NCBI GenBank assembly: GCA_023411815.1
Contig: JAEYOJ010000102.1
Location: 1-64,000 of the forward strand
Direction of reading: 5' to 3'
Source of the DNA: Pseudomonadota bacterium
Lineage (GTDB): Bacteria > Desulfobacterota > Desulfovibrionia > Desulfovibrionales > Desulfovibrionaceae
Length of the DNA stretch: 64,000 nucleotides
The notes under the pieces were generated by a model. It saw nothing but the letters and a program-made list of their open reading frames with translations, had not been told where the DNA came from and made no database searches. This document shows positions 53,662 through 62,678 of the stretch, one piece after another. The position numbers were made by a program, and so were the translations under genes. Position 1 is the first letter of the stretch; each line of letters opens with the position of its first letter.

Positions 53662-55467
53662 ATGTCCCTTCGCATCAAGGCGGTCCTGGTACTGCTCTCG
53701 CTCACGGTCGTCTATGCCGTGACCACCTTCAGCGTGCAACGTCTGGGGGTTTCCCCGGCGTTCGAGAAGCTCGAACTGGAATTTGCCAGGAACGATCTCT
53801 TGCGCTGCGCCTATGCCCTGGATGACGAACTCTCCCATCTGGCATCCGCCGCGGCCGACTGGGGCATCTGGGACGATACCTTCGCCTTCATGTCAACGCC
53901 CGACGCCCGCTACATCGAATCCAACCTGACGCAGACGTCCTTATCCGAGCTGCGCGTGCATATGATTTACCTATATGACGCAAAGGCGGAACTGGTAGCT
54001 GGCGCTTCCTGGGATTGGCGCAGCGGCCAGAGCATGGATCAGGATGACGCCCTCCACTACCAGATCAGGAACCTGCTGACAGCCCGTAGCGACGAGCAAC
54101 CGCTATCCGGCATCTGCTCGATGGACAAGGCCCCCCTTCTGCTGGCCGTCTCGCCCATCCTGGACAGCCATAAGAACGGCCCCAGCCGAGGCTGGCTGGC
54201 CATGGGCCTGTACCTGGACCAGGAGAGGCTTGAAAAGCTGCGGAGCAAAGTCCAGGCAGGCTTCCACCTGGACAGACTTGATGAACAGCCCGCATTGCAG
54301 GCTTCATTGCGCTCTCACGCAACGCCGGACGAGCCGGAATTACTGGTGGAGAACATCTCGTCCGCGGTCAAGCGAGTCTCCATGCTCAAGCACGACCTCT
54401 TCGGCCGGTCCGGTTTTGTGCTTTGGGCCGAAGTGCCCCGCGCAATTTCCGATGTGGGCAAGACGGCCTTGCGCGTTGGCCTTACCGGCGAACTGCTTGC
54501 GGGCATCGTGGTGCTCCTGTGCCTGTGGATTTTTCTGGATCAGGCCGTGCTCAGGCCTCTCGGCGATATTCGCAAGCACATGACAGGCGTGCGTCAGGAG
54601 GGCGACATGTCCCGCAGGCTGCCCACCCGGCGCAAGGATGAGGTGGGCCTGCTGTCCAGCGAATACAACGCCATGCTCGACCGCCTTGCCGATTCGCGCC
54701 ACGAGGCATTGCGCCAGACCTACCGCCTGGGCATGGCGGAAATGGCCTCGGAGGTGCTGCACAATGTGCGCAACACCTTCAGTCCGCTCAAGGCCGGTCT
54801 TTTCATGCTTCGCGAGCGGCTGGCCCGGGAAACCGTCCTGGCCGCCCTGACTCAGGAATCCGCCTGCCCCAACCACGAACGCCTTGCCCTGGGGCTGCGC
54901 AATGCCGAAAACAAGACCGCCGAATTGTACGCACAGGCCCAGGCCCTGGAAAAGGATCTGGATTCCCTGCAACGCTTCAGCTTGGGCGCGCGTTCCACCG
55001 AGCCCTTGGCCCTGAACATCGTTTTCGCCGACTCCTTCATATTTGTGCCCGACCCGCTGCGCCAGATGCTGGAGCTGAAGACCGACGAGTCCCTGGCCGC
55101 CATGCCGCCGGTCATGGCCAATCGCGTGACCTTGCTCGAAGTTCTCTCCAATGTGCTGAACAACTCGGCCCAGGCATACGGGAAAGCGGGGCAGCTCTCG
55201 GGAGTGGTCGAAGCCAGGGCCGAACTGGAGACACGTGGCAGCCAAGGCATGGTGCACTTGGTCCTAACCGACAACGGTCCAGGACTGGCCTCGGCCGAGC
55301 TTGCACGCATCTTCCAGAGAGGATACACATCGAGCAAAGAAAAGCGGTTAGGTCTCGGACTGCACTGGTGCTCCAACGCCATCAGCGGGATGGGTGGACG
55401 CATCTGGGCCGAAAGTCCCGGTCCGGGACAAGGGTTCTCAATTCATATCCTCCTTCGGGCAGGCTGA
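53662..55467 (+). CDS. CHASE4 sensor histidine kinase with atypical H-box, 601 aa
   Basis: Membrane sensor kinase: first helix (about 6-27), periplasmic CHASE4 domain (about 45-230, with AADWGIWDDTFAFM), second helix (about 275-297), HAMP (about 300-350). The phospho-His is probably His367 in EVLHNVRNTFSPL, a variant of the H-box rather than the classic HDFNN/HELRTP type. ATPase boxes: EVLSNVLNNSAQA (N), LTDNGPG (G1), RLGLGLHWCSNAISGMGG (G2). It stops 16 bases before the hybrid kinase, so the two form one operon. Confidence 0.9.
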   Translation: MSLRIKAVLVLLSLTVVYAVTTFSVQRLGVSPAFEKLELEFARNDLLRCAYALDDELSHLASAAADWGIWDDTFAFMSTPDARYIESNLTQTSLSELRVHMIYLYDAKAELVAGASWDWRSGQSMDQDDALHYQIRNLLTARSDEQPLSGICSMDKAPLLLAVSPILDSHKNGPSRGWLAMGLYLDQERLEKLRSKVQAGFHLDRLDEQPALQASLRSHATPDEPELLVENISSAVKRVSMLKHDLFGRSGFVLWAEVPRAISDVGKTALRVGLTGELLAGIVVLLCLWIFLDQAVLRPLGDIRKHMTGVRQEGDMSRRLPTRRKDEVGLLSSEYNAMLDRLADSRHEALRQTYRLGMAEMASEVLHNVRNTFSPLKAGLFMLRERLARETVLAALTQESACPNHERLALGLRNAENKTAELYAQAQALEKDLDSLQRFSLGARSTEPLALNIVFADSFIFVPDPLRQMLELKTDESLAAMPPVMANRVTLLEVLSNVLNNSAQAYGKAGQLSGVVEARAELETRGSQGMVHLVLTDNGPGLASAELARIFQRGYTSSKEKRLGLGLHWCSNAISGMGGRIWAESPGPGQGFSIHILLRAG

Positions 55468-55483
55468 TGCGCCCTCATGAGAC

Positions 55484-57610
55484 ATGAACGAAACTATTCC
55501 TGTCAACGAAACTCCCATGAACCGCTATCGCCTGCTCGTCGTGGACGACGAGGAGAGCATCCTCGGTTTGTATAAGGAAATTCTCGCGCCGGATGAGGAG
55601 TTCGCCGACGACATCGACGAGGAACCCCTGCTGCCGGCATTCGACCTGACTCTGTGCAGCCAGGGCGATCAGGCCGTCGAAGCCGTGCGCGCGGCCATGG
55701 CCAAGGGCCGCCCCTACAGCGTGGCCTTGCTCGACGTGCGCATGCCGCCCGGCCCCGACGGAGTCTGGACCGCCGAGAACATCCGCGCCCTGGACCCCAA
55801 CATAGAAATCGTCGTCATCAGCGCCTACTCCGATGTGGACACGCGGGAACTGAACCGCCGCGTGACCCCGCCCGAGAGACTGCTGTACATACAGAAGCCG
55901 CTGCATCCCGAGGAACTGCGCCAACTCGCCAAATCCCTGTGCGCTAAGTGGAAGACGGCCCGGGACCTGACCATGCTCAACACCACGCTGCAGAAGCAGG
56001 TGGACATGCGCACCAATGCGCTCAGCGAGGCGAACAAGCGCCTCAAGCGCGACATGGCGGTACGCATGCGCATGCTCCAGGAGTTGCTGGAGAGCGAGGA
56101 ACGCTACCGCCTGCTCTTCGAGGAGGACATCACCGGCGACTTCGTGGCCGCTCCGGACGGCGTTCTGAAGGCCTGCAATAAGGCTTTCGCGCGCATCTTC
56201 GGCTTCGGCACCGTGCAGGACGCCATGAGCGTCAACATATTCGACCTGCAGCTGACCGGCTCGGACGACTCCCTGCGCGACCTGATCCTCACGCGCAAGA
56301 AGCTGGAGAACTTCGAGGGTGTGTTCCGTCGGCGCGACCTGCGCACGGTGCATGTCATCGGAACCATCATCGGCATCCTGAACGTGCGCGGCCAGATCGT
56401 GGAAATACGCGGCTACCTGCTGGACGTGACCGAGCGCAAGCGTCTTGAGGAGCAGCTGCGCATCGCCCAGAAGATGGAAGCCATAGGCACGCTGGCCGGC
56501 GGCATAGCTCACGACTTCAACAACATCCTGGGCGTCATCACCGGCTACACCGAGATCATCCTGGAGAATTCGGACAAGGGCTCGTCCCTCGAGCGCAGGC
56601 TCAAGGAAATTCTGGGCGCCTGCCGCCGGGCCAAGGATCTCATCAACCAGATCCTCAACTTCAGCCGCCAGGGCACCCAGGAAAAGAAGGCCCTGCGAGT
56701 CTCCCCGCTCATCAAGGAGACGGTCAAGCTCCTGCGCACGTCTCTGCCGGCCAGCCTGGAGATCCGCGAGAACATCATGACCTGCAACGATACGGTCATG
56801 GCCGACCCCTCCCAGATCCACCAGATCCTGCTCAACCTGTGTACCAATGCGGCCCATGCCATGCGCGAACGCGGCGGCCTGCTGGAGATCAGCCTGGCCG
56901 AGGTGCATCTGGACGAGGCCACCGTATCCAAGACTCCGGGCCTGTCCGCCGGGGCCTATGTGGTCATCACCGTCACGGATTCCGGCCACGGCATCCCAAA
57001 GGTGATCCAGGAAAAGATTTTCGACCCGTTCTTCACCACCAAGAAACCGGGCGAGGGCACGGGCATGGGCCTGGCCGTTGTGCACGGCATCGTCAAGCAG
57101 CACGGCGGCGTGGTCTACGTGCAGAGCGAAGAGGGCAAGGGAGCGTCCTTCCAGGTGCTCCTGCCGCAAACCGGGCTGATGGACGAAACCGTGACCGATG
57201 AGGACGCCCGGATTTTGCCCATCGGCAAGGGCCGCATCCTCTTTGTGGATGACGAGAAGGCCCTGGTGGACATCGGCCGCGACACCCTGGAAAGCCTGGG
57301 CTACGAGGTGGTGGCCCGCACGAGTTCCGTGGAGGCCCTTGAGGCCTTCCGCTTCCAGCCGGACAAGTTCGATCTCATCCTCACGGACCAGAACATGCCC
57401 AACCTGACAGGCATGGAACTCGCCGAGAAGGCCTTGCAGACGCGTCCTGACATTCCGATCATCCTGTGCACGGGCTTTTCGGAGATCGTCTCCTACAGCA
57501 AGGTCCGCGAGATGGGCATCCGGGAAATCGTCATGAAGCCCATTCTCAAACGTCAGCTCGCGGAGTCAATCCACAGGGCGCTGACCGCCAGCGACCCGGC
57601 TCACACATAG
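55484..57610 (+). CDS. Hybrid histidine kinase: REC-PAS-HisKA-HATPase-REC, 708 aa
   Basis: Cytoplasmic multidomain signalling kinase. N-terminal receiver (LLVVDDEESILGLYKEILAP, phospho-Asp in LLDVRMPPGPDG, Lys in IQKPLHPEEL), a helical linker, a PAS domain (about 205-325), HisKA with GGIAHDFNNILGVITGYT (His about 342), HATPase with LLNLCTNAAHAMRERGG and GMGLAVVHGIV, and a C-terminal receiver from about 584 (ILFVDDEKALVDIG, Asp in LTDQNMPNLTG, Lys in MKPILKRQL). Two receivers flanking the kinase suggest a phosphorelay. ATG at 55484 is the first of two nearby starts. Confidence 0.93.
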   Translation: MNETIPVNETPMNRYRLLVVDDEESILGLYKEILAPDEEFADDIDEEPLLPAFDLTLCSQGDQAVEAVRAAMAKGRPYSVALLDVRMPPGPDGVWTAENIRALDPNIEIVVISAYSDVDTRELNRRVTPPERLLYIQKPLHPEELRQLAKSLCAKWKTARDLTMLNTTLQKQVDMRTNALSEANKRLKRDMAVRMRMLQELLESEERYRLLFEEDITGDFVAAPDGVLKACNKAFARIFGFGTVQDAMSVNIFDLQLTGSDDSLRDLILTRKKLENFEGVFRRRDLRTVHVIGTIIGILNVRGQIVEIRGYLLDVTERKRLEEQLRIAQKMEAIGTLAGGIAHDFNNILGVITGYTEIILENSDKGSSLERRLKEILGACRRAKDLINQILNFSRQGTQEKKALRVSPLIKETVKLLRTSLPASLEIRENIMTCNDTVMADPSQIHQILLNLCTNAAHAMRERGGLLEISLAEVHLDEATVSKTPGLSAGAYVVITVTDSGHGIPKVIQEKIFDPFFTTKKPGEGTGMGLAVVHGIVKQHGGVVYVQSEEGKGASFQVLLPQTGLMDETVTDEDARILPIGKGRILFVDDEKALVDIGRDTLESLGYEVVARTSSVEALEAFRFQPDKFDLILTDQNMPNLTGMELAEKALQTRPDIPIILCTGFSEIVSYSKVREMGIREIVMKPILKRQLAESIHRALTASDPAHT

Positions 57611-58055
57611 TCAGGTCGCCGGCCGTCATTCCATTCACGCCTCCAAGCCGTGCTTCCGCGCAGGTGGCTGCGCGAAGGCACGGCTGTCCTTTGCCCAGGC
57701 CAAGGTTCCTTATCTGCCCTTTTGCCTGCACCTTTCCAGGTGGCAACAACGCCCTATCAGATTCATCAGGCGCTCAGGCGCCAGCGTGCATTCCCATGCG
57801 TGTCGCGAGCCGCCTTGTTCATAAATTAAAATTTTAACTCAAGATTTGATTCATTACACGGATTTATGTAGAGTCGGGCTTCCAGGGCCGGAATGTTCCG
57901 ACTGGTTGCCGCCATCCCTGTGCGCAATGAAGATCCGAGTGATCCTGGGCCGCAAGGATGCCCAAGCTCATACATTAGTGCGACTTCCGCAGACAACCGG
58001 TTGCCCCCGCGAGACCCAGGCATAATACTACTGTAGAGAAAATCCTGGCTACCCT
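57611..58055. other. Intergenic region with hairpin and AT-rich promoter-like patch
   Basis: About 445 bases. After the hybrid-kinase terminator the sequence becomes AT-rich at 57825-57860 (AATTAAAATTTTAAC). A weak promoter-like pair, TTGATT (57846-57851) and TAGAGT (57869-57874) with a 17-base spacer, points toward the lipid A deacylase gene. No coding frame is supported. Confidence 0.4.
57646..57685 (+). terminator. Terminator hairpin after the hybrid kinase gene
   Basis: Long 18-bp inverted repeat with one small internal mismatch (AGCCGTGC...GCACGGCT), four-base loop, followed by GTCCTTTG. It ends the two-kinase operon. Confidence 0.7.
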
Positions 58056-59084
58056 ATGGCGCCATCTTCCACGTCTACGAAAACACTTCTGCATATCCGC
58101 CGCAGCATGTGGCTGTGCGCGCTCCTCTCGTTAGCCAGTCCTGACGTTTCCAGCGCCCGGGTCGATGAAGACAAGCGCACCCTGAGCATCGTCTACGAGA
58201 ATGACATCTTCTACAACACGGACCAGAACTACACCAACGGAGTGCGCATCTCCTGGCTGTCGGGCCTGAATGACGTGCCTGGATTCCTGCGCGAGGCGGC
58301 CGCAAAGTCACCCTTGTTTCCCGAGGAAGGCGACGCCCGCGTGGAGTTCTCCATTGGTCAGAACATGTACACGCCAGCGGATATCACGCTCACAACGCCG
58401 TCGGAGGATGATCGACCCTATGCCGGCTGGCTGTACGGCTCCGTGGGCCTGATCTCGGAAAACGGCAAGCGTCTGCACCAGCTCGAACTGCAAATCGGCG
58501 TGGTGGGCCCTGCCTCCTTGGCCGAGTCGACGCAGAAGTTCGTGCACAAGTATATCACCGACTCCGACGAGCCTCAGGGGTGGAGCTCGCAACTGCCCAA
58601 CGAACCCACCATCCAGTTGAATTACCTGCGAAGTTGGCGTGCCCTGGCGGCCATCGGCGGCCAGGGATTCGGCGCGGACCTGACGCCGCAGGTCGGGCTT
58701 GCCCTGGGCACGGTATACGACCATATCGAAGCCGGAGTCATGCTGCGCCTGGGCAGAAATTTGCTGCTGGACTATGGCCCGCCGCGCATCCAACCAAGCC
58801 CGCCCGGCTCGGGCTATTTCCTGTCCAGCCCATACCTCGGCTTTTATGTTTTCGGCGGCGCCATGGGCCGAGCGGTCGGCCGCAACATGTTCCTGGATGG
58901 CACCCTGTTCCGGGACAGCCGCAGCGTGGACAAGGAGTATTTCGTCGCCGACCTCACCGCCGGGGCGGCCGTGACCTGGCGGGATTACCGCCTAGCCTTC
59001 ACGCACGTATTCCGCACCCCGGAATACGAGGGGCAGAGCGGGTTCCATGAATACGGCTCCCTGACCTTCTCCGTTAAATTCTAA
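58056..59084 (+). CDS. lpxR: LpxR-like (DUF2219) outer-membrane lipid A deacylase, 342 aa
   Basis: Outer-membrane beta-barrel enzyme that removes an acyloxyacyl chain from lipid A. A signal peptide precedes the mature start around RVDEDKRTLSIVYENDIFYN. The family signature END-x4-TD-x2-YTNG is visible (ENDIFYNTDQNYTNGVR), with HQLELQIGVVGPASLAE (catalytic His region) and RPYAGWLYGSVGL further on. The chain ends in LTFSVKF with the terminal Phe of outer-membrane barrels. The start is the first ATG; a second ATG 17 codons later is possible. Confidence 0.88.
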   Translation: MAPSSTSTKTLLHIRRSMWLCALLSLASPDVSSARVDEDKRTLSIVYENDIFYNTDQNYTNGVRISWLSGLNDVPGFLREAAAKSPLFPEEGDARVEFSIGQNMYTPADITLTTPSEDDRPYAGWLYGSVGLISENGKRLHQLELQIGVVGPASLAESTQKFVHKYITDSDEPQGWSSQLPNEPTIQLNYLRSWRALAAIGGQGFGADLTPQVGLALGTVYDHIEAGVMLRLGRNLLLDYGPPRIQPSPPGSGYFLSSPYLGFYVFGGAMGRAVGRNMFLDGTLFRDSRSVDKEYFVADLTAGAAVTWRDYRLAFTHVFRTPEYEGQSGFHEYGSLTFSVKF

Positions 59085-59397
59085 ACCGCGCTCGGCGGGC
59101 TCCACCAGCCATCCCGCGTCGTCGTACGCCGGCTTTCTTTATCCCAACCGCCATCCAGGCGCCCTCGCCACGTCGGCGAATCCCTACAAGGTCGGCATTC
59201 CTGGCCCCTCCTCCTAAGCACCTACTGCCGGTTGAAACGAATGAAACGCCTGCCAGAGAGAGCCATCCCCGCTCGTTTTCCCGCGTTCTAAAACAAGCAA
59301 TCGCCGTAACCACCGGTCTTCATGTCACCAAAATTATTTTAAATTGCGATTCACATTTGAGCCTATTGAGCCATATCAAATAAATCCCGTCATATGT

Positions 59398-59426
59398 TTG
59401 ACAAAAATTTTTGCATAATATATACA
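59398..59426 (+). promoter_or_regulatory. Sigma-70-like promoter candidate for proVWX
   Basis: Perfect -35 box TTGACA (59398-59403), 17-base AT-rich spacer, and -10-like TATACA (59421-59426). Transcription would start near 59433, leaving a leader of about 150 bases before the small upstream ORF and about 250 before proV. Confidence 0.5.
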
Positions 59427-59453
59427 TACCCAACCCATCTTGAGAAAGCAATT

Positions 59454-59479
59454 GTGTCTGGATTTCACCATCCAGACAC
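59454..59479 (+). promoter_or_regulatory. Perfect inverted repeat in the proV leader
   Basis: GTGTCTGGAT (59454-59463) and ATCCAGACAC (59470-59479) form a 10-bp stem with a six-base loop about 20 bases after the predicted start site. It could be a repressor operator or an RNA hairpin in the leader. It is not followed by a U-tract. Confidence 0.5.
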
Positions 59480-59579
59480 GCTGATGCGTCATGCATTATT
59501 TCTGCATATTCATGCAAGACACGTTTGTTGCTATGATGCTTTAACTGTAACTAAACACAACATCATCGGAGATTGACAC

Positions 59580-59687
59580 ATGATGTCCTCAACTTTCGGC
59601 CACGCGCCCATAATCGGCTTCCTTGGAACCGAAGCCGCCGCCCACGCGCTCCGTGCGGCTCTGGAGGGTTTCCCGAAGCATGACTGA
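59580..59687 (+). CDS. Small upstream ORF overlapping proV, 35 aa
   Basis: A 35-residue frame with CGGAG seven bases before its first ATG (an ATG ATG pair). It ends in HD then TGA, eight bases inside proV, so ribosomes finishing it could restart on proV. The sequence (MMSSTFGHAPIIGFLGTEAA at the start) contains a short hydrophobic patch but no recognised family. The proV ribosome site (GGAGG at 59663-59667) is rather far from its ATG, which would fit translational coupling. Expression is not shown. Confidence 0.4.
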   Translation: MMSSTFGHAPIIGFLGTEAAAHALRAALEGFPKHD

Positions 59688-60879
59688 GAACGCGATCATC
59701 CGCATCCAGAACCTTTACAAGATATTCGGCTCCCACCCTGAAAAAGCCATGGCCATGCTCCAGGATGGCCGTTCCAAGGACGAGATCTTCCGCACCACCA
59801 GACAGGGCGTGGGCGTGGCCGACGTGAGCTTCGAGGCCAGGCCCGGCGAGATCGTCGTGGTCATGGGCCTGTCCGGCAGCGGCAAATCCACCCTGGTGCG
59901 CTGCATCAACCGCCTCATCGAACCCACCGCCGGCAGCATCTTCATCCACGGCCAGGACATCACGACCATGGCCGACGAAGAGCTGCGCAATCTCCGCCAG
60001 CACAAGATGAGCATGGTCTTCCAGTCCTTCGCCCTGTTTCCCCACCGTAGCGTGCTCGACAATGCGGCTTTCGGCCTGGAAATCCAGGGCGTGGCCGAGG
60101 ATGAGCGCAGCAAGCGGGCTCGCGAAGCGCTGGAGCTGGTTGGCTTGGCCGGATGGGAAAAGAGCTATCCGTCGCAGCTCTCGGGCGGCATGCAGCAACG
60201 CGTGGGCCTTGCCAGGGCCCTGGCAGTGAGCCCGGACATCCTGCTCATGGACGAGGCCTTCAGCGCCTTGGACCCGCTCATCCGCAAGGACATGCAGGAC
60301 GAACTGCTGTCCCTGCAGGAAACCATGCACAAGACCATCGTATTCATCAGCCACGACTTGGATGAGGCCCTCAAGCTCGGCGACCGCATCGTGCTCATGC
60401 GCGACGGCCGCATCGAGCAATGCGGCACGGCCGAGGATATCCTGGGAAATCCGGCCACCGAGTATGTGCGGCGCTTCGTGGAGGACGTGGACGTGACCAA
60501 GGCCGTGACCGCCGGCCAGGTCATGAAGCGCACCGAAGCCGTGGCCTATGGCGGCGACGGTCCGCGCACCGCTCTGCGGCGCATGCAGAAGGCCGGTTTG
60601 TCCAGCCTGTTCGTGGTCTCGCGCGACGGCCTGCTCAAGGGCTGGGTCACGGCCGAGATGACGGACAAGGCCCTCAAGGACGGCAACAGCCGCATCGACG
60701 AGATCATGCAGACCGAGGTTTCCACTGTGCGGGCCGAAACCCCGGCCGCGGACATCATTCCGCTCATGGCCGCGGGCCAGTCTCCCCTGCCGGTATTGGA
60801 TGATCGCGGTCGCCTGGCCGGCGTGGTCGTGCGCGGATCGCTCATAGCCGGCCTGGCCGAAAGAGGAGGCAACGGCTGA
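59680..60879 (+). CDS. proV: Glycine betaine/proline ABC transporter ATPase, 399 aa
   Basis: ATPase of an osmoprotectant importer. Walker A GLSGSGKST, FQSFALFPHRSVLDNAAFGL (Q-loop), LSGGMQQRVGLARALAVSPD, LLMDEAFSALDPLIRKDM and FISHDLDEALKLGD fit ProV/OpuAA, as does the N-terminal IQNLYKIFGSHPEKAM. The C-terminal about 110 residues carry two CBS motifs (QVMKRTEAV..., IMQTEVSTVRAETPAADIIP) that sense ionic strength or nucleotides. The ATG at 59680 follows GGAGG at 12 bases; an in-frame start 19 codons earlier is not conserved. Overlaps proW by one base. Confidence 0.95.
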   Translation: MTENAIIRIQNLYKIFGSHPEKAMAMLQDGRSKDEIFRTTRQGVGVADVSFEARPGEIVVVMGLSGSGKSTLVRCINRLIEPTAGSIFIHGQDITTMADEELRNLRQHKMSMVFQSFALFPHRSVLDNAAFGLEIQGVAEDERSKRAREALELVGLAGWEKSYPSQLSGGMQQRVGLARALAVSPDILLMDEAFSALDPLIRKDMQDELLSLQETMHKTIVFISHDLDEALKLGDRIVLMRDGRIEQCGTAEDILGNPATEYVRRFVEDVDVTKAVTAGQVMKRTEAVAYGGDGPRTALRRMQKAGLSSLFVVSRDGLLKGWVTAEMTDKALKDGNSRIDEIMQTEVSTVRAETPAADIIPLMAAGQSPLPVLDDRGRLAGVVVRGSLIAGLAERGGNG

Positions 60880-61724
60880 TGACCATGCCCCATATCCCCA
60901 AGCTCCCCCTGGGAGCCTTCATCGAGTCGTCCATAGATTTCCTGGCCGAGCATCTGTCCTTCGCCACCAAGGCCTTCTCCAAGGTGGTGGAAAGCGGCAT
61001 CGACATGCTCGTGTGGGCCATGATGCTCCTGCCGCCCTGGCTGCTCATCATGCTTTTCGCCGCCATCTCCTGGCGCTTGAGCAAAAGCCGCGGCGTGGCC
61101 CTGTTCACGCTGCTCGGCCTGGGCCTCATCTGGAATCTGGGCTTCTGGAGCCCCACGGTGTCCACCATCTCCCTGGTGCTGGTGGCCACGGCCCTGGCTA
61201 TCCTCATCGGAGTGCCGCTAGGCATACTCACGGCCCTGAGTCAGGGAGCATACCGGGTGACCATGCCGGTGCTGGACTTCATGCAGACCATGCCGGCCTT
61301 CGTCTACCTCATACCGGCCATTCCCTTCTTCGGCCTGGGCAAAGTGGCGGCCATCTTCTCCACGGTCATCTTCGCCATGCCGCCGGCCATCCGCCTGACC
61401 TGTCTTGGCATCCGCCAGGTGCCCCGCGAGCTGGTCGAGGCCGCCGACGCCTTCGGCACCACGCGCGGGCAAAAGCTCTTCAAGCTGCAGCTGCCCATGG
61501 CCGCCTCCACCATCATGGCCGGAGTGAACCAGACGGTCATGCTGGCCCTGTCCATGGTGGTCATCGCGGCCATGATCGGCGCCAAGGGCCTGGGCGGCGA
61601 GGTCTGGAAGGCCATCCAGCGCCTGGACCCGGCGCGTGGTTTCGAGGCCGGTCTGGGCATCGTCATCGTGGCCATGATCTTCGACCGCATCATGCAGCGG
61701 ATCGGCGTGCGCAAGCGCGGCTGA
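60879..61724 (+). CDS. proW: Glycine betaine/proline ABC transporter permease, 281 aa
   Basis: Membrane permease with a long N-terminal region and about seven helices. The ATPase-contact loop AADAFGTTRGQKLFKLQLPM and the family stretch TMPAFVYLIPAIPFFGLGKV are clear, as is AMIGAKGLGGEVWKAIQRLD. Starts inside the proV stop (TGATG). Both are needed for osmolyte import with ProX. Confidence 0.94.
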   Translation: MTMPHIPKLPLGAFIESSIDFLAEHLSFATKAFSKVVESGIDMLVWAMMLLPPWLLIMLFAAISWRLSKSRGVALFTLLGLGLIWNLGFWSPTVSTISLVLVATALAILIGVPLGILTALSQGAYRVTMPVLDFMQTMPAFVYLIPAIPFFGLGKVAAIFSTVIFAMPPAIRLTCLGIRQVPRELVEAADAFGTTRGQKLFKLQLPMAASTIMAGVNQTVMLALSMVVIAAMIGAKGLGGEVWKAIQRLDPARGFEAGLGIVIVAMIFDRIMQRIGVRKRG

Positions 61725-61766
61725 TTCCCCTCTCCGACTCAACCTCAATCATCACAAGGAGGCTCC

Positions 61767-62621
61767 ATGCGCTTCACCCTGAAGGTATTCCTCGCGGCCT
61801 TGGCCGTGCTCCTGCTTTCCGCACCCCCGGCTTTCGCCGCCAGAAAGGTCACCCTGGCCTATGTCGAATGGGACTGCGCCGTGGCCAGCACCAACGTGGC
61901 TCGCGCCGTGCTGCAGGAAAAGCTCGGCTACAACGTGGAGATACTGCCCGTGGCCGCCGCGGCCATGTGGCAGGCCGTGGCCACGGGCGACGTGGACGGC
62001 ATGGTCACGGCTTGGCTGCCCGTGACGCACAAGACCTACGCCGACAGGCTCCAGGGCAAGTACGAGAACCTGGGCCCCATCGTGGGCGGAGCCAAGCTCG
62101 GCTGGGCCGTGCCCAAGTACGTCACCATCGATTCCATCGCCGACCTGAACAAGCACGCCGACAAGTTCGGCGGCCGCGTGTACGGCATCGATCCCGGCTC
62201 TGGGCTCATGCAGCTCTCGGAACAGGCCATGGAGGAGTACAAGCTGAACAAGCTGGAACTCATGGAAGGCAGCGGCGCGACCATGACCGCGGCCCTGGCC
62301 GACGCCATCAAGAACCAACAGTGGGTGGTGGTCACGGCCTGGTCGCCGCACTGGATGTTCGGCCGCTGGGAGCTGAAGTACCTGGACGACCCCAAGGGCG
62401 CCCTGGGCGGCGAGGAGCACATCGACACCATCGTGCGCAAGGGCCTCAAGAAGGACATGCCCGAGGTGTATGCCTTCATGGACCGCTTCCAGTGGCAGAA
62501 CCCGGACCAACTTCAGATGGTCATGGCCTGGAACCAGGAGCCCGGCGCGGATCCCTACAAGAACGCCGTGCGCTTCATCAACGAGAACCCGAAGCTCGTT
62601 AACGAGTGGCTGGGCAAGTAA
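61767..62621 (+). CDS. proX: Glycine betaine/proline substrate-binding protein, 284 aa
   Basis: Exported binding protein (OpuAC/ProX family) with a cleavable signal (AALAVLLLSAPPAFA). The ligand-binding pattern includes YVEWDCAVASTNVARAVLQE, VDGMVTAWLPVTHKTYAD, and WVVVTAWSPHWMFGRWELKY, whose Trp residues cage the quaternary ammonium group. AAGGAGG precedes the ATG. It is the last gene of proVWX and is followed by a terminator. Confidence 0.94.
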   Translation: MRFTLKVFLAALAVLLLSAPPAFAARKVTLAYVEWDCAVASTNVARAVLQEKLGYNVEILPVAAAAMWQAVATGDVDGMVTAWLPVTHKTYADRLQGKYENLGPIVGGAKLGWAVPKYVTIDSIADLNKHADKFGGRVYGIDPGSGLMQLSEQAMEEYKLNKLELMEGSGATMTAALADAIKNQQWVVVTAWSPHWMFGRWELKYLDDPKGALGGEEHIDTIVRKGLKKDMPEVYAFMDRFQWQNPDQLQMVMAWNQEPGADPYKNAVRFINENPKLVNEWLGK

Positions 62622-62649
62622 TCCAGATCCGATTCACCTGATCGTAAAG

Positions 62650-62678
62650 GCCCGGAGCATGCAGCTCCGGGCTTTTTT
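62650..62678 (+). terminator. Intrinsic terminator of proVWX
   Basis: Perfect 9-bp stem GCCCGGAGC / GCTCCGGGC with a five-base loop, followed directly by six T residues, 29 bases past the proX stop. Confidence 0.9.

Larger units (their letters stand above)
59085..59579. other. AT-rich leader region upstream of proV
   Basis: About 495 bases without a gene. Positions 59320-59580 are among the most AT-rich of the window and hold a promoter candidate and a perfect inverted repeat, listed separately. A repeated ATGCA element (59485-59518, TGCAT...ATGCA) also appears. The region most likely controls the osmolyte importer. Confidence 0.5.

Noticed and set aside
55475..57169. 564-residue minus-strand frame across the hybrid kinase
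   Set aside because: Antisense composition artefact; the kinase on the plus strand has all expected motifs.
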